DNA of 64,000 nt from Areca catechu (lineage: Eukaryota; Streptophyta; Magnoliopsida; Arecales; Arecaceae), in NCBI GenBank assembly GCA_021397845.1, contig CM038040.1:42985088-43049087 (forward strand), given 5' to 3'. Of the stretch, positions 22,338-33,801 are shown in pieces. The position numbers were made by a program, and so were the translations under genes. Numbering within the stretch: the stretch's first letter is position 1; each line of letters begins with the position of its first letter. The notes below the pieces were generated by a model. That model saw only the letters and a program-made list of their open reading frames with translations, searched no databases and had not been told where the DNA came from.

Positions 22338-23115
22338 AGCCTGACTCAGTGGTATTCTAAAAGCACATAAAGAAACTATCGGATGGGATATCATGGAAAT
22401 GAAGGATCATGATCTTAAAAATTTTATAATTGATTTCTTTATATTCGGTACTAATTTTAAGAACTGCCTCCAAAACCTTTCCATGATATTAAAACAATAT
22501 ATGGAGACAGTGTTAATATTAGTCTAGAAGAGATGCCTACCTTTAAAATGGGAAGGGATATTGACTAAGCACATCATATCCGAGAAGGGGAGTAGGATAG
22601 ACTAACCCATAATTGAAGAGACTTTTAAACTACCATCTCCAATCTCGATCCAACAAACACAATCCTTTCTTAAGTATTTTATAAACTATAATAATATTTT
22701 TAGATCTTGGAGTAACATGCTTACCTAGTATACTTTATTGAGTCGGGCTAATCATCATTGAGTACTTTATAAATATATTTTTGTCGTGATGACAAGGCCT
22801 CCTGATTGGTCCTATTCTTTTGAAGTTATGAGGAACACGTAAAGTTAACTATTTATTGGACTCCCTCATAATGTCCGGCTAAAGATGTTAAACTTAGCGC
22901 TTGTTGGGAGGCTATCCAACAATCTCATTTTTTTAGTATAATTATAGAAACTTAGATGGAAGTACAAGAGCTCACAATTTCGTGAAGCCCTCTTCAACTC
23001 CTAAAGCACATTCACTCCAGGTATATTCTTTCCTATTCTGTTTTACATATTGTACCCTTTAGTTTTCTTCTCCATTAAGGATAATGTCGATTAAGTTGAG
23101 GGGGAAGAATAACTA

Positions 23116-23828
23116 ATCTAATTAAATCCTCATATATGACTTGAAGTGATTAGTTTTGTATCCAAATTTTATCTCGATTTGAAATTAATTAGGCATTCTA
23201 ATCAATGATTGATTAACGGCCTAGATAGTTTTAGAGAGACTAAGGTGCAAATCACTAAGAAAACTCAATAAATGGTAGGGTATTAATCAAGTTAAATTTT
23301 GGGAGTGATTCCAGAACACTCTCCTTTCGTATTTCAATAAAGAATCTGCTTATTGAGAGTAGGAGTAAAAATATTGAGATATAAAAAAAATCCTTAAAAA
23401 AACTTGGTATGTTCAATCCGCTAGTTGGATCTTAGCATCTATTACAAGAAGAATAAATAATAGAAATTTAAATTGCATAAAAAAATTTGATTACAAGGAA
23501 TTGAAAATAACAACTAAATAAACTAAGAAAAATAGTAACAAAGACCTAATTAAGTCCTCAAGTATGACTAGAAGTAATTAGTTTTGTATCCAAATTTTGT
23601 CTCAATTTGAAGTTAATTAGGTACCCTAATCAATAATTGATTAACGACCTAGATAGTTTTAGAGATACTGAGAGACGAATTACTAAAAAAATTTAACAAA
23701 TGGTAAGATATTGATCAAGTTAAATTTTGGGAGTGATTCCAGAACTCTCTCCCTTCTTATCTTAATAAAAAATCTACTTATTAAGAGTAGGGATGAAAAT
23801 ATTGAGATATACAAAAAATTCTTAAAAA
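23116..23828. repeat. Direct repeats of ~285 bp flanking an inverted 146-bp LTR fragment
   Basis: Copy 1 (about 23116-23400) and copy 2 (about 23547-23828) share TTAGTTTTGTATCCAAATTT and TTAAATTTTGGGAGTGATTC in the same order. Between them, 23401-23546 is the reverse complement of 19401-19546 of the left LTR; both segments are 146 bp. Later text (23880-24120) has further short duplications, such as AAGCATTATGGTT twice and CTAGACTTCTTAAAAAAAA twice. Confidence 0.85.
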
Positions 23829-24401
23829 AAGAGAGTCAGTCGAACCTCATAGCTCTTCTTGAACTCTTATCGAATAATCGGGCCCCTTCACCAAAGTAAG
23901 CATTATGGTTCATGTCAAAAGATGAGAAGGTCAAGAGATCTGTTAAGCAATAACATCCTACTGAGTAACTGAGCCCCTTCACTTAACTAAGCATTATGGT
24001 TCGCATCAAAAGGTGAGGATGCTAATACTTAAGAGGTCAAGATATTGCACTAGACTTCTTAAAAAAAAAGATCAAGACATTACACTAGACTTCTTAAAAA
24101 AAAGAAAAAAAGGAACAAAAGAACTAAAGTATAAAAGGCAACAAACTCGACTCAAATTAAGTTAGAGGGTTTAACAAGTAAGTTGGAAAGATAGTAAGGA
24201 AGATCTCTAAAGATTTCTATGGTCAACATTCAACAACTAATTGGGTTGACTCGTGATCCAATGATGTATCTCTTTAATAGTCTAGTCGGGTATCAATTAT
24301 CTTTAGAACTGCCTAAATCAGTTTTTAATTCAAAGATGAGTTTGTATACATAGCTAATTCATCTACTTTACTCAAGGACGAGCAAAGTTCAAGTTGAATG
24401 G

Positions 24402-25679
24402 TGTGATAATTATATTATATACACATATAAAAGTATTAATTTAATAATTAAATTATCTTTATTTATATTAAATTGATATTTTTGTATATTATTTGTAGGA
24501 AAGAAGATCATCATTGTGAAGAGCTTGATTTTTAAAGTCCAACGGTAGAGACGACACTTAAATCAGAGTTCAGACGAGCCCGAAATTGAATTTTAAAAAT
24601 TAATAAAAGAAGTGCATGATTTTTGGAGTAGCTGGTCCATCCTAGATCGGTCGTTCGATCTACAGACACCTGGGTGGTCCCGCAGCCATTGGAGATAGTC
24701 CACAAGTTTGTCCATGGACCATCTCCACTCCCGAGCTATATTTTCACTCGCTGTCAGCGCCCATAGCTAGAGAGGTCGTCGGAGGCCATCCCCTCATCAC
24801 CAGGAGCCCTCTCACCACCAGAAACCTGCTGGCCACCATCAAAATGTTGCCCTCTACCATCTTCCTCTTCCTCACTGCTGTGGACCACCATTATTGTTTG
24901 TCCATCTCTGCCACCACCATGGAGTCCAATTAGGAGAAGAGCCCAAGTCCAAGTTTGATTTGGGGAACTGGGGATTCAAGGGTCCGAAACGAACTCTACT
25001 GCCAAAGAAGAAAGAAGCATAGTGATCGATCCATCACATAGCATATTGATGGCCTAGATTTTTTTTTATGATATTCAGCCAATCTAGAGCCCATTTGAGC
25101 CTAAATTTGATCAGGAGGAAATCCTAGATGAGCTCTATTTAAAGGACCTCCAGGTTACAGAAGAAAGCATCTTGGAGAGAGGAGTACAGTATAGGATAGG
25201 GAGTCTAGCTTTGGGTTACGGGTTGGCCTCTAAGAGTGAGGTTTCTTAGAGGAGAAGCTATCTTCTATGCCATCTTTTTACCTACACCGATCTCCAGATC
25301 AAGATCCAGGAAGGAAAAAGCAGAGAAAGCTAGTTCACTCTGAGGAGTATGAAGGAAAAAGGGAGTTTGTCGACCATCTCCCAATAAGGCTATGCTGATC
25401 TACTTCCAGTCTTTGTTATTATTTTTTCTTAGTTTATTTAGTTATTATTTTTAATTCCTTAAAATCAGGTTTTTTTATTGAAATTTAAATTTTTATTATT
25501 TATTCTTGTTACAAGTAGATGCTAAGATCCGACTAGCGAATCAAAAGTACCCAATTTTATTTCTTTGTTGCACTTTGAACATCTTTTTTTTGACTTCAAA
25601 TCATTCTTTTTTCTATTAAAATTAAAGATTTCAATTTCTTTTATGCACTACCTTCTCCATGGATTCGACCTGACTCTAT
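24402..25679 (+). repeat. Right LTR of the Athila-like element
   Basis: Starts TGTGATAATTATATT after GGACGAGCAAAGTTCAAG. Matches the left LTR over its length. TCTATTTAAAGG at about 25134 is TATA-like and may be its promoter. It stops near GACTCTAT at 25679, where the plus-oriented copia LTR starts, so its last ~85 bases are missing relative to the left copy. Confidence 0.78.
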
Positions 25680-27162
25680 TGACTCCTGTCTTGATTTTGA
25701 TGAATAATAAAATATTTAAGTATATCTGAGTATTAATTATGTGTGTCAAAAATGTGTTTAACAGAATAAGGTACTCATCAAAGTAATAGTATGTTGAAAG
25801 GTTGAAAAGCTTGTCATCTTATTGAAGAAGTCACTTAAGTTAATGGATTTTTAAGTTATATGGATCTTAGTATATAAGAAAGACTTTGAAGGACTCAAAT
25901 TTTGAATTTAGACAAGTTTCAGCATTATTTTAGCCAAGTATCGATTCATGAAATTGAAGTGTCGACTCACAGAAGCTTGAACTGATATGCAGAAAAAGTT
26001 TTAGGCGACACGCAGAAGTGTCAACTCATGAATTACCAAGTTTCGACTCAAGTGTTGACTCATGGTCAGCCAAGTATCGACTCAAGGCCTGAGACCAAAA
26101 AGATTAAACATGCTAATTTTAGAAACTTGCTCAAGTGTCGATTCATGAAGATGAAGTGTCGACTCAAGGTCGACTCACTAGAAGAAGTGTCGACACACCA
26201 ATGCATTCTACAGAGCTTTAGAAGACTTTTTTGAATTAGTATCGACTCAAGTGTTAACTCAAGTGTCAACTCATGGACTGAAGTATCGACACTTGTACAT
26301 CTACTGAACAGTAATGGCTAGTTTTTTGAAGCACAGAACTTCTCCATTTTGTATTTAACGGCTATTTTCTCCTCTCCAATGACTATAACTATCTTTTAAG
26401 AGTTGAAAAGGTATTTAAAGTCCACCAAATACACGAGAGAAGAAGAAAATGAGCATTCATTAAGTATTCATTGAAGAACACCTTGAGTATTCAATACTTT
26501 TGAGTGAGTTGAGCCTTCAAGCATTCAAGTTTCACAAAGAGCATTCAAGTCCACATCATTCAAGCATTGATTGAGGCTTCAACAACTTAGAGAAAAGCTT
26601 CTCAATAACATTCAAGAGCTTCATTTAGTTTATTTGCTTTTTGAGAAAGCTTATTTTATCTTTACATTGTACTTGATTTATTTTTGTTGCTACTAGTTTC
26701 AAAGGGATTGAAACTAGTATCAAGGTTGTTGGTGAGCCTTGAGTGCAAACCAACTTGGTTTGTTGGTGAGCCTTGAGTAAAAACCAACCTGGGTTGTTGG
26801 TAAGCCTTGTGTGAAAACCAACTAGATTTTTTGTTAGCCTTGTGAAAACCAAGGAATTTTGATTAGTGAGCCCGAAAAACTAATATACTGTAATCAATGT
26901 TGGATTATAGTGAAATATCCAAGAAAAGCTTGGAAAGTGGATGTAGGTATTTTAGAAAACACCGAACCACTAAAAAACTTTTGTGTTTGTGATTGCATGA
27001 TTGCTATTTATTCCTTCTGCATTTACTTCATTGCTTCTGCTACATATTATTATTGAGTACACAAATACTTTGAAAATACACTAGCACCTGATTTAAATTC
27101 TTACAAAAAATTTTTAAAACCCACTTCACCCCCTCTCTTAGGTTGCTTCTTTGGGCAACAAG

Positions 27163-27174
27163 TGGTATCAGAGC
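27163..27174 (+). other. Copia primer-binding site
   Basis: TGGTATCAGAGC, complementary to the 3' end of initiator methionine tRNA, two bases after the LTR end. Confidence 0.88.
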
Positions 27175-27204
27175 TTTGTACTTAGCTAAGTAGGTTTAAC
27201 CGCC

Positions 27205-27534
27205 TTGAGTAAAAGATCTATTGCAGTCCTAATAAGTACTAGTGTTGTTGAGGGTCAAGCCTCAAATAGACCATCATTTTTTAATGGCATAGACTACACA
27301 TATTGGAAAACATGTATGCGCATTTATATGCATTTTATTGATTATAATTTTTGGAAAGTAGTAGTTAGAGGTCCAAATGTTCCTTCAATTATGGTTAATG
27401 GCGTTTCTATTCCAAAGCTTGAAGAAGATTGGAATGAAAACTACATTAAGCAATCTGAGCTTAATGCCAAAGCAATGAACTTGCTTTATTGTGCATTGGA
27501 TCCTAGTGAATTCAATAGGATTTTCATTCAATAA
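27205..27534 (+). pseudogene. N-terminal copia gag fragment
   Basis: Encodes ASNRPSFFNGIDYTYWKTCM, then a segment ending ALDPSEFNRIFIQ. This is the N-terminal domain (DUF4219-like) and the start of the UBN2 region of plant copia gag. The first codon at 27205 is a reasonable start because it follows the primer-binding site closely, although the true start may lie elsewhere. The frame stops at the junction with the GCAACCGA repeat near 27535, so the rest of gag and all of pol are absent. The matching remainder of this protein family is seen on the minus strand at 15952-16431. Confidence 0.85.
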
Positions 27535-27740
27535 TTTTTGTAAATTATTTTTAAAATTTTGCAATCGATTTTTTGGTTGCAAAATTTAATTTAAATTTAA
27601 TTTAAAAATTTTGAAATTTTGCAACCGAAAAATTCGGTTGCAAAACTATGAAAAATTACCGGGTGTCTGATTCTAATCGAACGGTTGATATCGTTTAAGG
27701 GTAAAAATTTTTTTTACCCCACTTCAGTTGCCCTACCCTC

Positions 27741-28430
27741 CCCCCATTCTCGTCCAGCCGCCTCTTGATCGTGACTCTCGTTCGCCCCCCCTCTGGCACT
27801 CCCTCTTCCGGCGCTCCCTCCTCCGACGCTCCCCCCTCCAACGAACGCCGCCTGCAGGCCCTCCCCCCGACTGGCATCGAGAGGTGCTCAACAACGTGCA
27901 GCTTTTCGTTCGGTGCCCTAGTCCCCATTCTCGTCCAGCCGCCTCTCGCATTCGCCCCCCCTCCGGTGCTCCCCCCTCCAGCGAATGCCGCCTGCAGGTC
28001 CTCCCCCCGACCAGCACCGAGAGGCGCTCAACGGCCTACAGATTTTCGTTCGGTGCCCTAGCCCCCATTCCCGTCCAGCCGCCTCTCGCGTTCGACCCCC
28101 CACCTCCGGCGCTCCCCCCTCTAGCAAATGCCGCCTACAGGCCCTCCCCCCGACCGGCACCGAGAGGCGCTCAACGGCCTGCAACTTTTCATTCGATGCC
28201 CTAGCCCCCATTCCGGTCCAGCCGCCTCTCGCGTTCGCCCCCCCTCCGGCGAACGCCGCCTGCAGGCCCTCCCCCCAATCGGCATCGAGAGGCGCTCAAC
28301 AGCCTGTAGCTTTTCGTTCGGTGCCCTAGCCCCCATTCCCATCCAGCCGCCTCTCGCGTTTGCCCCCCACCCCCCCTCCGGCGCTCCCCCCTCCAGCGAA
28401 CGCCGCCTGCAAGCTCTTAGGTCATTTGCT
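27741..28430. repeat. GC-rich tandem array, five units of 125-180 bp
   Basis: The landmark CCCCATTCYCGTCCAGCCGC recurs near 27741, 27921, 28061, 28204 and 28329. Each unit has GAGAGGCGCTCAACGGCCT and TTTTCGTTCGGTGCCCTA and differs by small deletions. Pro/Arg-rich frames on both strands follow from this sequence; they overlap in all phases and no known domain is present. Confidence 0.85.
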
Positions 28431-28990
28431 GGTCATTTTTTTATTTTTATATTTCTATTTTATATTTTTATTTATAAATTTTTATTTTGTTTGGTGCTCT
28501 CAGGTCATTTGCTATGCATTGTTTCTTTTTGTCGTTTGCCTTCTTTTCTCTTGCTGCTGTTATTTAGTCCCATGAACTCTGATTTAGTATCTGGAAGTTC
28601 TTTGCTTTGATGCATTTACTTTGAATGTCATATCCTTCTATTTCATGTCGTTTAGTTAGATAGCTTATTGAATGCTTAATACATGCATCAAGTTATATGG
28701 TGCCTCCTTGGTTCTTGCCATATGTATGCTTGTTGAAACACCAGATATGTCATTAGTGTGGTCTTCATGGTATGCCATTAGTGTGCCTCCCTGGTATTTT
28801 TCTTGAGGGAGAAATCCATAAGTCTTTCTTGCATTTCATCTTAATTTCATGTATCCCATATGATAGGGATAAAATTAAGAATATTCTCTAGGTTTGCTTG
28901 TCATGATTATTATCTTGACTTTGGCTCAAGTAGATTAAAACTAGGAAAAATGGTATTTATCCAAAAATGTTAAGAAAGGGGGGAGAACAC

Positions 28991-29022
<32 letters not shown>

Positions 29023-29507
29023 CTAACAAAAAGAAAAAAGGTTATTGAAAATCTTGGTTTCAAGTATGGTTCTTCCTTGAATGAACCCAAATTGATGAGC
29101 TTTGTCAGCCAAGGCAAGTAGCAAGCAAGCCTTGTGGAAAAAATGTTGGCGATAATTTTATAAAGACTATTTGATAAACAATAACTTTCATATGAGCAAC
29201 GTACTATTTGCTTAGCATGAAGAAGTTCTAAATTTGATTGTTAGATGGTGCATCCCCGATTTACGTATGCTACAAGGACATTCTATCATTGTATCATCAT
29301 ATTTTTGATGCAACCATCTCCTTTAACAATGCTTAATATCAATATTTACTTAGCATGAAGAAGTTCTAAATTTGATTGTTAGATGGTGAGCCTCATTTGA
29401 TTTTTCACATTGTAATTTGTATCAATATTTACAAGAAAAGATAATTTTTTGTATCATCATGTTATGATATGGTACAGAATATGGACATCTTTTAACTTCG
29501 TTGTTGG
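28431..29507. other. Interior of the CACTA-like remnant without a gene
   Basis: T-rich sequence, a (TA)n run at about 28990-29017, and a duplicated phrase TTAGCATGAAGAAGTTCTAAATTTGATTG (near 29211 and 29350, first 20 bases TTAGCATGAAGAAGTTCTAA). No coding sequence seen. Confidence 0.4.
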
Positions 29508-29800
29508 ATGTATAATAGACTTAATTCGGGTCGAAAGGGATATACCGAAGAATTTTTAAAGGGCGTGGAAGATTTTGTACTCTTTGCATGTCAGCAACCT
29601 AACTTTCAAAGTGAAGGAAAATTCAGATGCCCTTGTTGCAAGTGCAAAAATATAAGCTACCTAACTACCGATGAAGTGAAGCTTCATCTTTACAAAAAAG
29701 GATTTGTACCGAATTACTGGTATTGCTTCATCCTTGGTATTTTCGTGATGCTTCAAATGTTGAAAGTGTATGCTGGATCCGACCATTTTGCAAGGATCTA
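29508..29800 (+). pseudogene. Transpos_assoc domain of a TNP2-type CACTA transposase
   Basis: The frame encodes MYNRLNSGRKGYTEEFLKGV and then FRCPCCKCKNISYL and LHLYKKGFVPNYWYC. The Cys pattern CPCCKC and the YxxF/G-Y spacing match the Transpos_assoc domain at the N-terminus of plant TNP2 transposases, seen again on the minus strand at 41405 (CPCRKCVNSSSL). In active elements the catalytic transposase_21 region follows; here the frame leaves the domain after about 75 residues and enters a 274-bp triplicated segment. It is a residue of a once larger transposase. Confidence 0.8.
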
Positions 29801-30440
29801 AATGGTGTTGCAAATTTGAATGGCTTGCACTTTTTGTAAGCAACCATTTGCTGCCTTAGATCCTTCGCAATGTACAAAAAGAGGCAATCATAAGCTTCTG
29901 AATCTTATTGTTTGAAAGTTTTGTTCGATTTTTGCTGTTTTATTGTGCCTTTTAATTTCATTGATTTTCTTTTGTTACCTACGGCTATAGGCTATGATGA
30001 GTTGCCTTGGTATCTTCGTGATGCTTCAAATGCTGAAAGTGTATGCTGGATCGGATCGTTTTGCAAGAATCTAAATGGTGTTGCAAATTTGGATGGCTTG
30101 CTCTTTTTGCAAGCAACCATTTGCTGCCTTAGATCCTTTGCAATGTACAAAAAGAGACAATCATGAGCTTCTGAATCTTATTGTTTGAAAGTTTTGTTCG
30201 ATTTTTGTTGTTTTATTGTGCATTTTAATTTTCATTGATTTTCTTTTGTTACCTATGGCTAGAGGCTGTGATGAGTTGCCTTGGTATCTTCGTGATACTT
30301 CAAAAGCTGAAAGTATGGGCTGGATCGGACCATTTTGCAAGGATCTAAATGGTGTTGCAAATTTGAATGGCTTGCTCTTTTTGCAAACAACCATTTGCTT
30401 CCTTAGACCCTTCTAAATATAGAAAAAGAGGTAATCCTGA
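29640..30440. repeat. Three ~274-bp tandem copies
   Basis: TTCGTGATGCTTCAAATG-like text occurs at 29741, 30014 and 30288 (periods 273 and 274). Copies share CTAAATGGTGTTGCAAATTT and GCTTGCTCTTTTTGCAA. The first copy overlaps the end of the Transpos_assoc frame and copies 2 and 3 have short frames (WYLRDASNAESVCW...), so a coding segment of the transposase remnant was probably amplified. Confidence 0.85.
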
Positions 30441-30799
30441 GCTTTTGAATGTTATTATTTTTCATTAAATCTGACGATTAATTACAGTGTTCAAGTTATG
30501 ACTTATAAAATTTTGTGATTGTTTTATCTTCATTTTGTACCTGGTATTCAATTCCGGTTAAACCCATTTGGTGTATGTAGCTGTTATTTTTGGATAATTG
30601 GATGTGATTGAACCCTTGAAATGAATATCTAATTTGTGCTGTATAATGGATGCTTTATATGTTGCCATTGTGTCTAATGGGTGTGATTGAACACTTCTCA
30701 ATGATTTGTGGCTAATGTTGAAATGAATATCTGCTTTATATATATTAGCTTAAATTTGTAAATTCAGGAAAAAGAATTCATATTTCGTAATTCTTTTTT

Positions 30800-31460
30800 A
30801 AATTATTCAATTTTAGCAACCAATTTTTTTTTCTGAATTTTTTTTAGTAATCGATTTAGCAACCAATTTTTTTTTTATTTTTTTGTTATTTTTTTTAGCA
30901 ACCGATTTTTTTTTTATTTTTTCAGGATTTTTTTTTAGCAACCGATTTAGCAACCGTTTTTTTTTGTTTTTCTGGATTTTTTTTTTTAGCAACCGATATA
31001 GCAAACGATTTTTTTTGTTTTTTCTAGATTTTTTTTTAGAAACCATTTTTTTAAAAAAAATTTTCAGGATTTTTTTTAGCGACCGATTTTTTTTATATTT
31101 TTTCTAGATTTTTTTTAGCAACCGATTTTTTTTTTGGATTTTTTTTTAGTAACCGATTTACCAACCGATTTTTTTTTATTTTTTCTGGATTTTTTTTTAA
31201 AAACCGATTTTTTTTCAGAATTTTTTTTTTTAGCAACCGATTTTTTTTATATATTTTTTGATTTTTTTTTCAAAAAAATTATGTCAAATTCGGTTGCTAA
31301 ATTGGTTGCTAAATTTTGCAACCGAAAAAAATCGGTCACAAATTTTAGCAACCTATACTTTTGCAACCGATTAATTTTGATTTCAAAATCGGTTGCAAAT
31401 TAATTTAGCAACCGATTTTTAATTATTAGCAACCGAAAAATCGGTTGCTAAATCTGATTT
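30800..31460. repeat. T-rich array of TTTTTTAGCAACCGATTT units, ending in palindromes
   Basis: AGCAACCGATTTTTTT-like units repeat at irregular spacing of about 30-70 bp. From 31280 the motif also appears in inverse orientation (TCGGTTGCTAAA), making short hairpins such as GCAACCGAAAAATCGGTTGC. Frames here encode only Phe- or Lys-rich text. Confidence 0.85.
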
Positions 31461-31470
31461 TGTTTGCTAT

Positions 31471-32111
31471 GAGCACAATACTTATCAACAATCAAGATTC
31501 CACTCCAAAAGTCACACTCCAAAAAAATTTAATCAAAGCTACAAATCACTTTATTACTCTCCAAGCTTATAACTATGACACCATGTAGAGCCACGAATAT
31601 ACTAGCTACAAATTTCCAGAACCTAAAGCTCTAATAATATGCAGAATGACATGCTATCCGGAGAAGATCGATTATGTCAGCCCAAGATCCAAAACAAACA
31701 TCAAATAAAAAAAAAAAGAAAAGTGATGTTGGAAGAAAAAAAAATTTAGAAAAAAAATCTTTATTAAAAGATCGAGGCATATAAGAAAGTTCTCCCATGC
31801 CTCACTAAAGAGGACACCTCTAACTCTCTCTTCTCACATGTTTTCCTATAATCTTTCCCGTAGAAACAAGATACTAAAAACCCTTTTAAATAGAATACTA
31901 CATAGACGGAAGTTTGAGTCATACGTTAACTCAGAAACTAAAAATTCATTGGGACGCAAACTCTAAAGACTTCTAGAAGTAAATAATTAATAGAGTAATA
32001 GTAGGAATAAAATCCTAAAGTTATTAAAATTAATGACTAACTAAAAATTGAATTTTAATTAGAGCAGGGCTTGACAATAAATCTCAATAATATGTACCTA
32101 AAAAAGAATTT
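31471..32111. other. Unassigned A-rich stretch
   Basis: No gene recognised. It includes A-runs at 31705-31760 and no clear repeat ends. It separates the CACTA-like remnant from the gene remnant on the minus strand. Confidence 0.4.
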
Positions 32112-33801
32112 CTATGAAAATTCGGGAAGATAAAGTTGTATATATCCTCCTCTGTCAAGTGAATATAAGCTAGAACATGTGCAAGGGAGTCCATTGGTTC
32201 CAAGTAAATGAGCGAAGAACTTAGCCACATTACGTAGTTTATTAGTCTCAAGGCAATCTATCGTGGAATTAATACTGCTGCACAAAGCATTTCTCAAAGT
32301 TTTCCTGGTAGACTTTATTGATCATGCAAAGACCTCTTCCCTGGAAGCCCAAAATAGCTAAGGTATGTTCTCTTTTGGCTGCAATAGCAGCAATATGCAT
32401 AAAAGAGAGAAGGGCAGCGTATCCAGGAGGAAGGAGAATATAGTTTGTAGAGTTTGCCAAAAAATCAAGATAACTAGGGAAATCCATCCAAGTATAAGAG
32501 TGACATGTTTTCTCAATCAACAGAAAGTTTAGCACAACTTTGCCACCAGAGGTATGCGTCCTAGAGAACAACAAACACCATGATAATTCATCACTGCTGC
32601 AAAGCATAAGACGCATACAGTCACATGCACTAGATCCAGCCCTTGATATAGACATGTTAAAATGGGCCAGAGTCCATGGATCAGCCCATTTGACTCTATA
32701 AATGGATCGGCCAGGCTGAAAAAATTTGACCTATTTATGTAAATGGGCTTTTTGGCCTGGCCCTTGTACTCCATAGGCTCAACAGGATTAGGACCGGGCC
32801 AGCCCATGGACCAAGAATTTTTTTAAAAAAAATATATTAAAATTAAAAGATTCAAAACAAAAAATGGCAAACAGGTTATGAATTACCAGATCCACTTACC
32901 AGAGTAAATCACGGTCCACGTTAAATTAAAAGTTTAAAACTTTAAACTTAAAATGGAAAGATATTTTGATTTTTTTTTCTCAATCTTCCATGTCGTTTCC
33001 ACTTCCCTTCCCTGTTCGCAGTGTTCGGCTGTTTCCATTCCCATTTTCACTTCGATACGACGAAACTCGATAGTTCCGGGCTTCTGGCGATTCAAACAAC
33101 TTCCGAATTTTTGATTCATCGAGAGTTCGAGACCGGTCGATTGGGGCTTTGCTGCTGCTCTGCTCTCCTATTCTGGCAGAGGAAGGAACAACCGGTGATA
33201 CCGGTAGTGACGCCAACTCTTTCGCGACGTCGATTGGTGACCAGAGCTTCTTCCATGCCGATGTGAGGGCTATATACTTATATGATTTGAATGCCCACGG
33301 TCCTAGCCCACGACTCTAATGCTAGCCCACGGCCCTAGTCCTAGCTCACGGTCCTAGTCCATGGCCCTAACCCATGGTCCTAGTCCATGGCCCTAGCCAA
33401 CGGTCCTAGTCCATGGCCTATATAGTGGGCTGGCCCGGTCCTAGCCCACGACCCATATAGGGCCGGGCCGGATTGGATTTTTTCAGCCCATTTATGCAAG
33501 TGTGCCTAGCCCGGCCTGGCCCATAAAATGCAAGTCCATATAGATTAGGGCCGGGCCAGCCCATATTGACAACTCTACCTTGAATGGTATTTACACCCCA
33601 AGTTGCAAGTATGCAAGCCATTGCCCCTAGAAATTTGTTGTTGTTACCACGTATGCCAAAAAGATACATGTACATTAGCAGACAGATGGATGGATGAGTC
33701 TTGCAAATGAACTCCCTTTGCTGTTCCTGATCGGAAAGAGAGGAGGAATAAAATAGGAATGGGTTCTGAGTTTTAGGTCCTGACCCGAAATCCGAAACCA
33801 A
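32112..33801 (-). pseudogene. Unrecognised gene remnant interrupted by a hAT-like element
   Basis: I do not recognise this gene. On the minus strand, 33801-33586 encodes ICLLMYMYLFGIRGNNNKFL and GAMACILATWGVNTIQG, and 32648-32269 encodes LSWCLLFSRTHTSGGKVVLN, YTWMDFPSYLDFLANSTNYI and AALLSFMHIAAIAAKREHTL. Both parts are rich in Leu, Cys and aromatic residues and read like a helical, non-repetitive host protein, not like transposon protein. A 929-bp hAT-like element separates them. Collapsing the target duplication brings the parts together but in different frames, so a frameshift or a splice site must also lie near the junction. A further short frame (32112-32297) may belong to the 3' side. 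Likely a pseudogene or a gene fragment. Confidence 0.45.
32641..33585. mobile_element. Non-autonomous hAT-like element 3 with near-8-bp target duplication
   Basis: The element spans 32649-33577 (929 bp). The left end TAGACATGTTAAAATGGGCC and the complement of the right end TAGAGTTGTCAATATGGGCT match at 15 of 20 positions. Flanks CCTTGATA (32641-32648) and CCTTGAAT (33578-33585) agree in 6 of 8 bases. The interior has many GGCCCTAGCCCA and GGGCCGGGCC phrases, especially 33296-33480. No transposase was seen. Confidence 0.7.

Larger units (their letters stand above)
18411..25679 (+). mobile_element. Athila/Tat-like LTR retrotransposon derivative without recognisable pol
   Basis: Direct LTR copies at 18411-19759 and 24402-25679 flank an internal region. 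The primer-binding context after the left LTR (TTTTTGGCACCGTTGCC) is close to the TTTTTGGCGCCGTTGCC typical of plant Athila/Tat elements. Just before the right LTR the text AAGGACGAGCAAAGTTCAAG is also typical of these elements. The interior has only gag-like remnants, so it looks like a non-autonomous large derivative. Both outer ends are clipped by copia LTRs. Confidence 0.8.
25680..27534 (+). mobile_element. Ty1/copia retrotransposon 5' part, plus orientation
   Basis: An LTR (about 25680-27160, ending GGGCAACA), a primer-binding site and the start of gag are present; then the element is cut off at about 27535 by repeat sequence of the GCAACCGA type. It belongs to the same copia family as 9816-18410, judging by CTTGATTTTGATGAA at the LTR start and the GTCGACTCA-type repeats at 25920-26290. 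Confidence 0.78.
27535..31470 (+). mobile_element. CACTA-like transposon remnant with GCAACCGA subterminal repeats
   Basis: Both edges carry palindromic GCAACCGA/TCGGTTGC motifs (27563-27650 and 30815-31460), the arrangement of subterminal repeats in CACTA elements. In the middle, 29508-29720 encodes the Transpos_assoc N-terminal domain of a TNP2 transposase. Neither a CACTA terminus nor a 3-bp target duplication was found, so the ends are either truncated or decayed. Most of the transposase is gone. Confidence 0.65.

Noticed and set aside
27728..28610. Pro/Arg-rich frames up to 160 codons on both strands
   Set aside because: They follow the GC-rich tandem units, are open in all phases and end at the array edge.
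30813..31403. Lys-rich and Phe-rich frames
   Set aside because: Product of T-rich AGCAACCGATTTT units.
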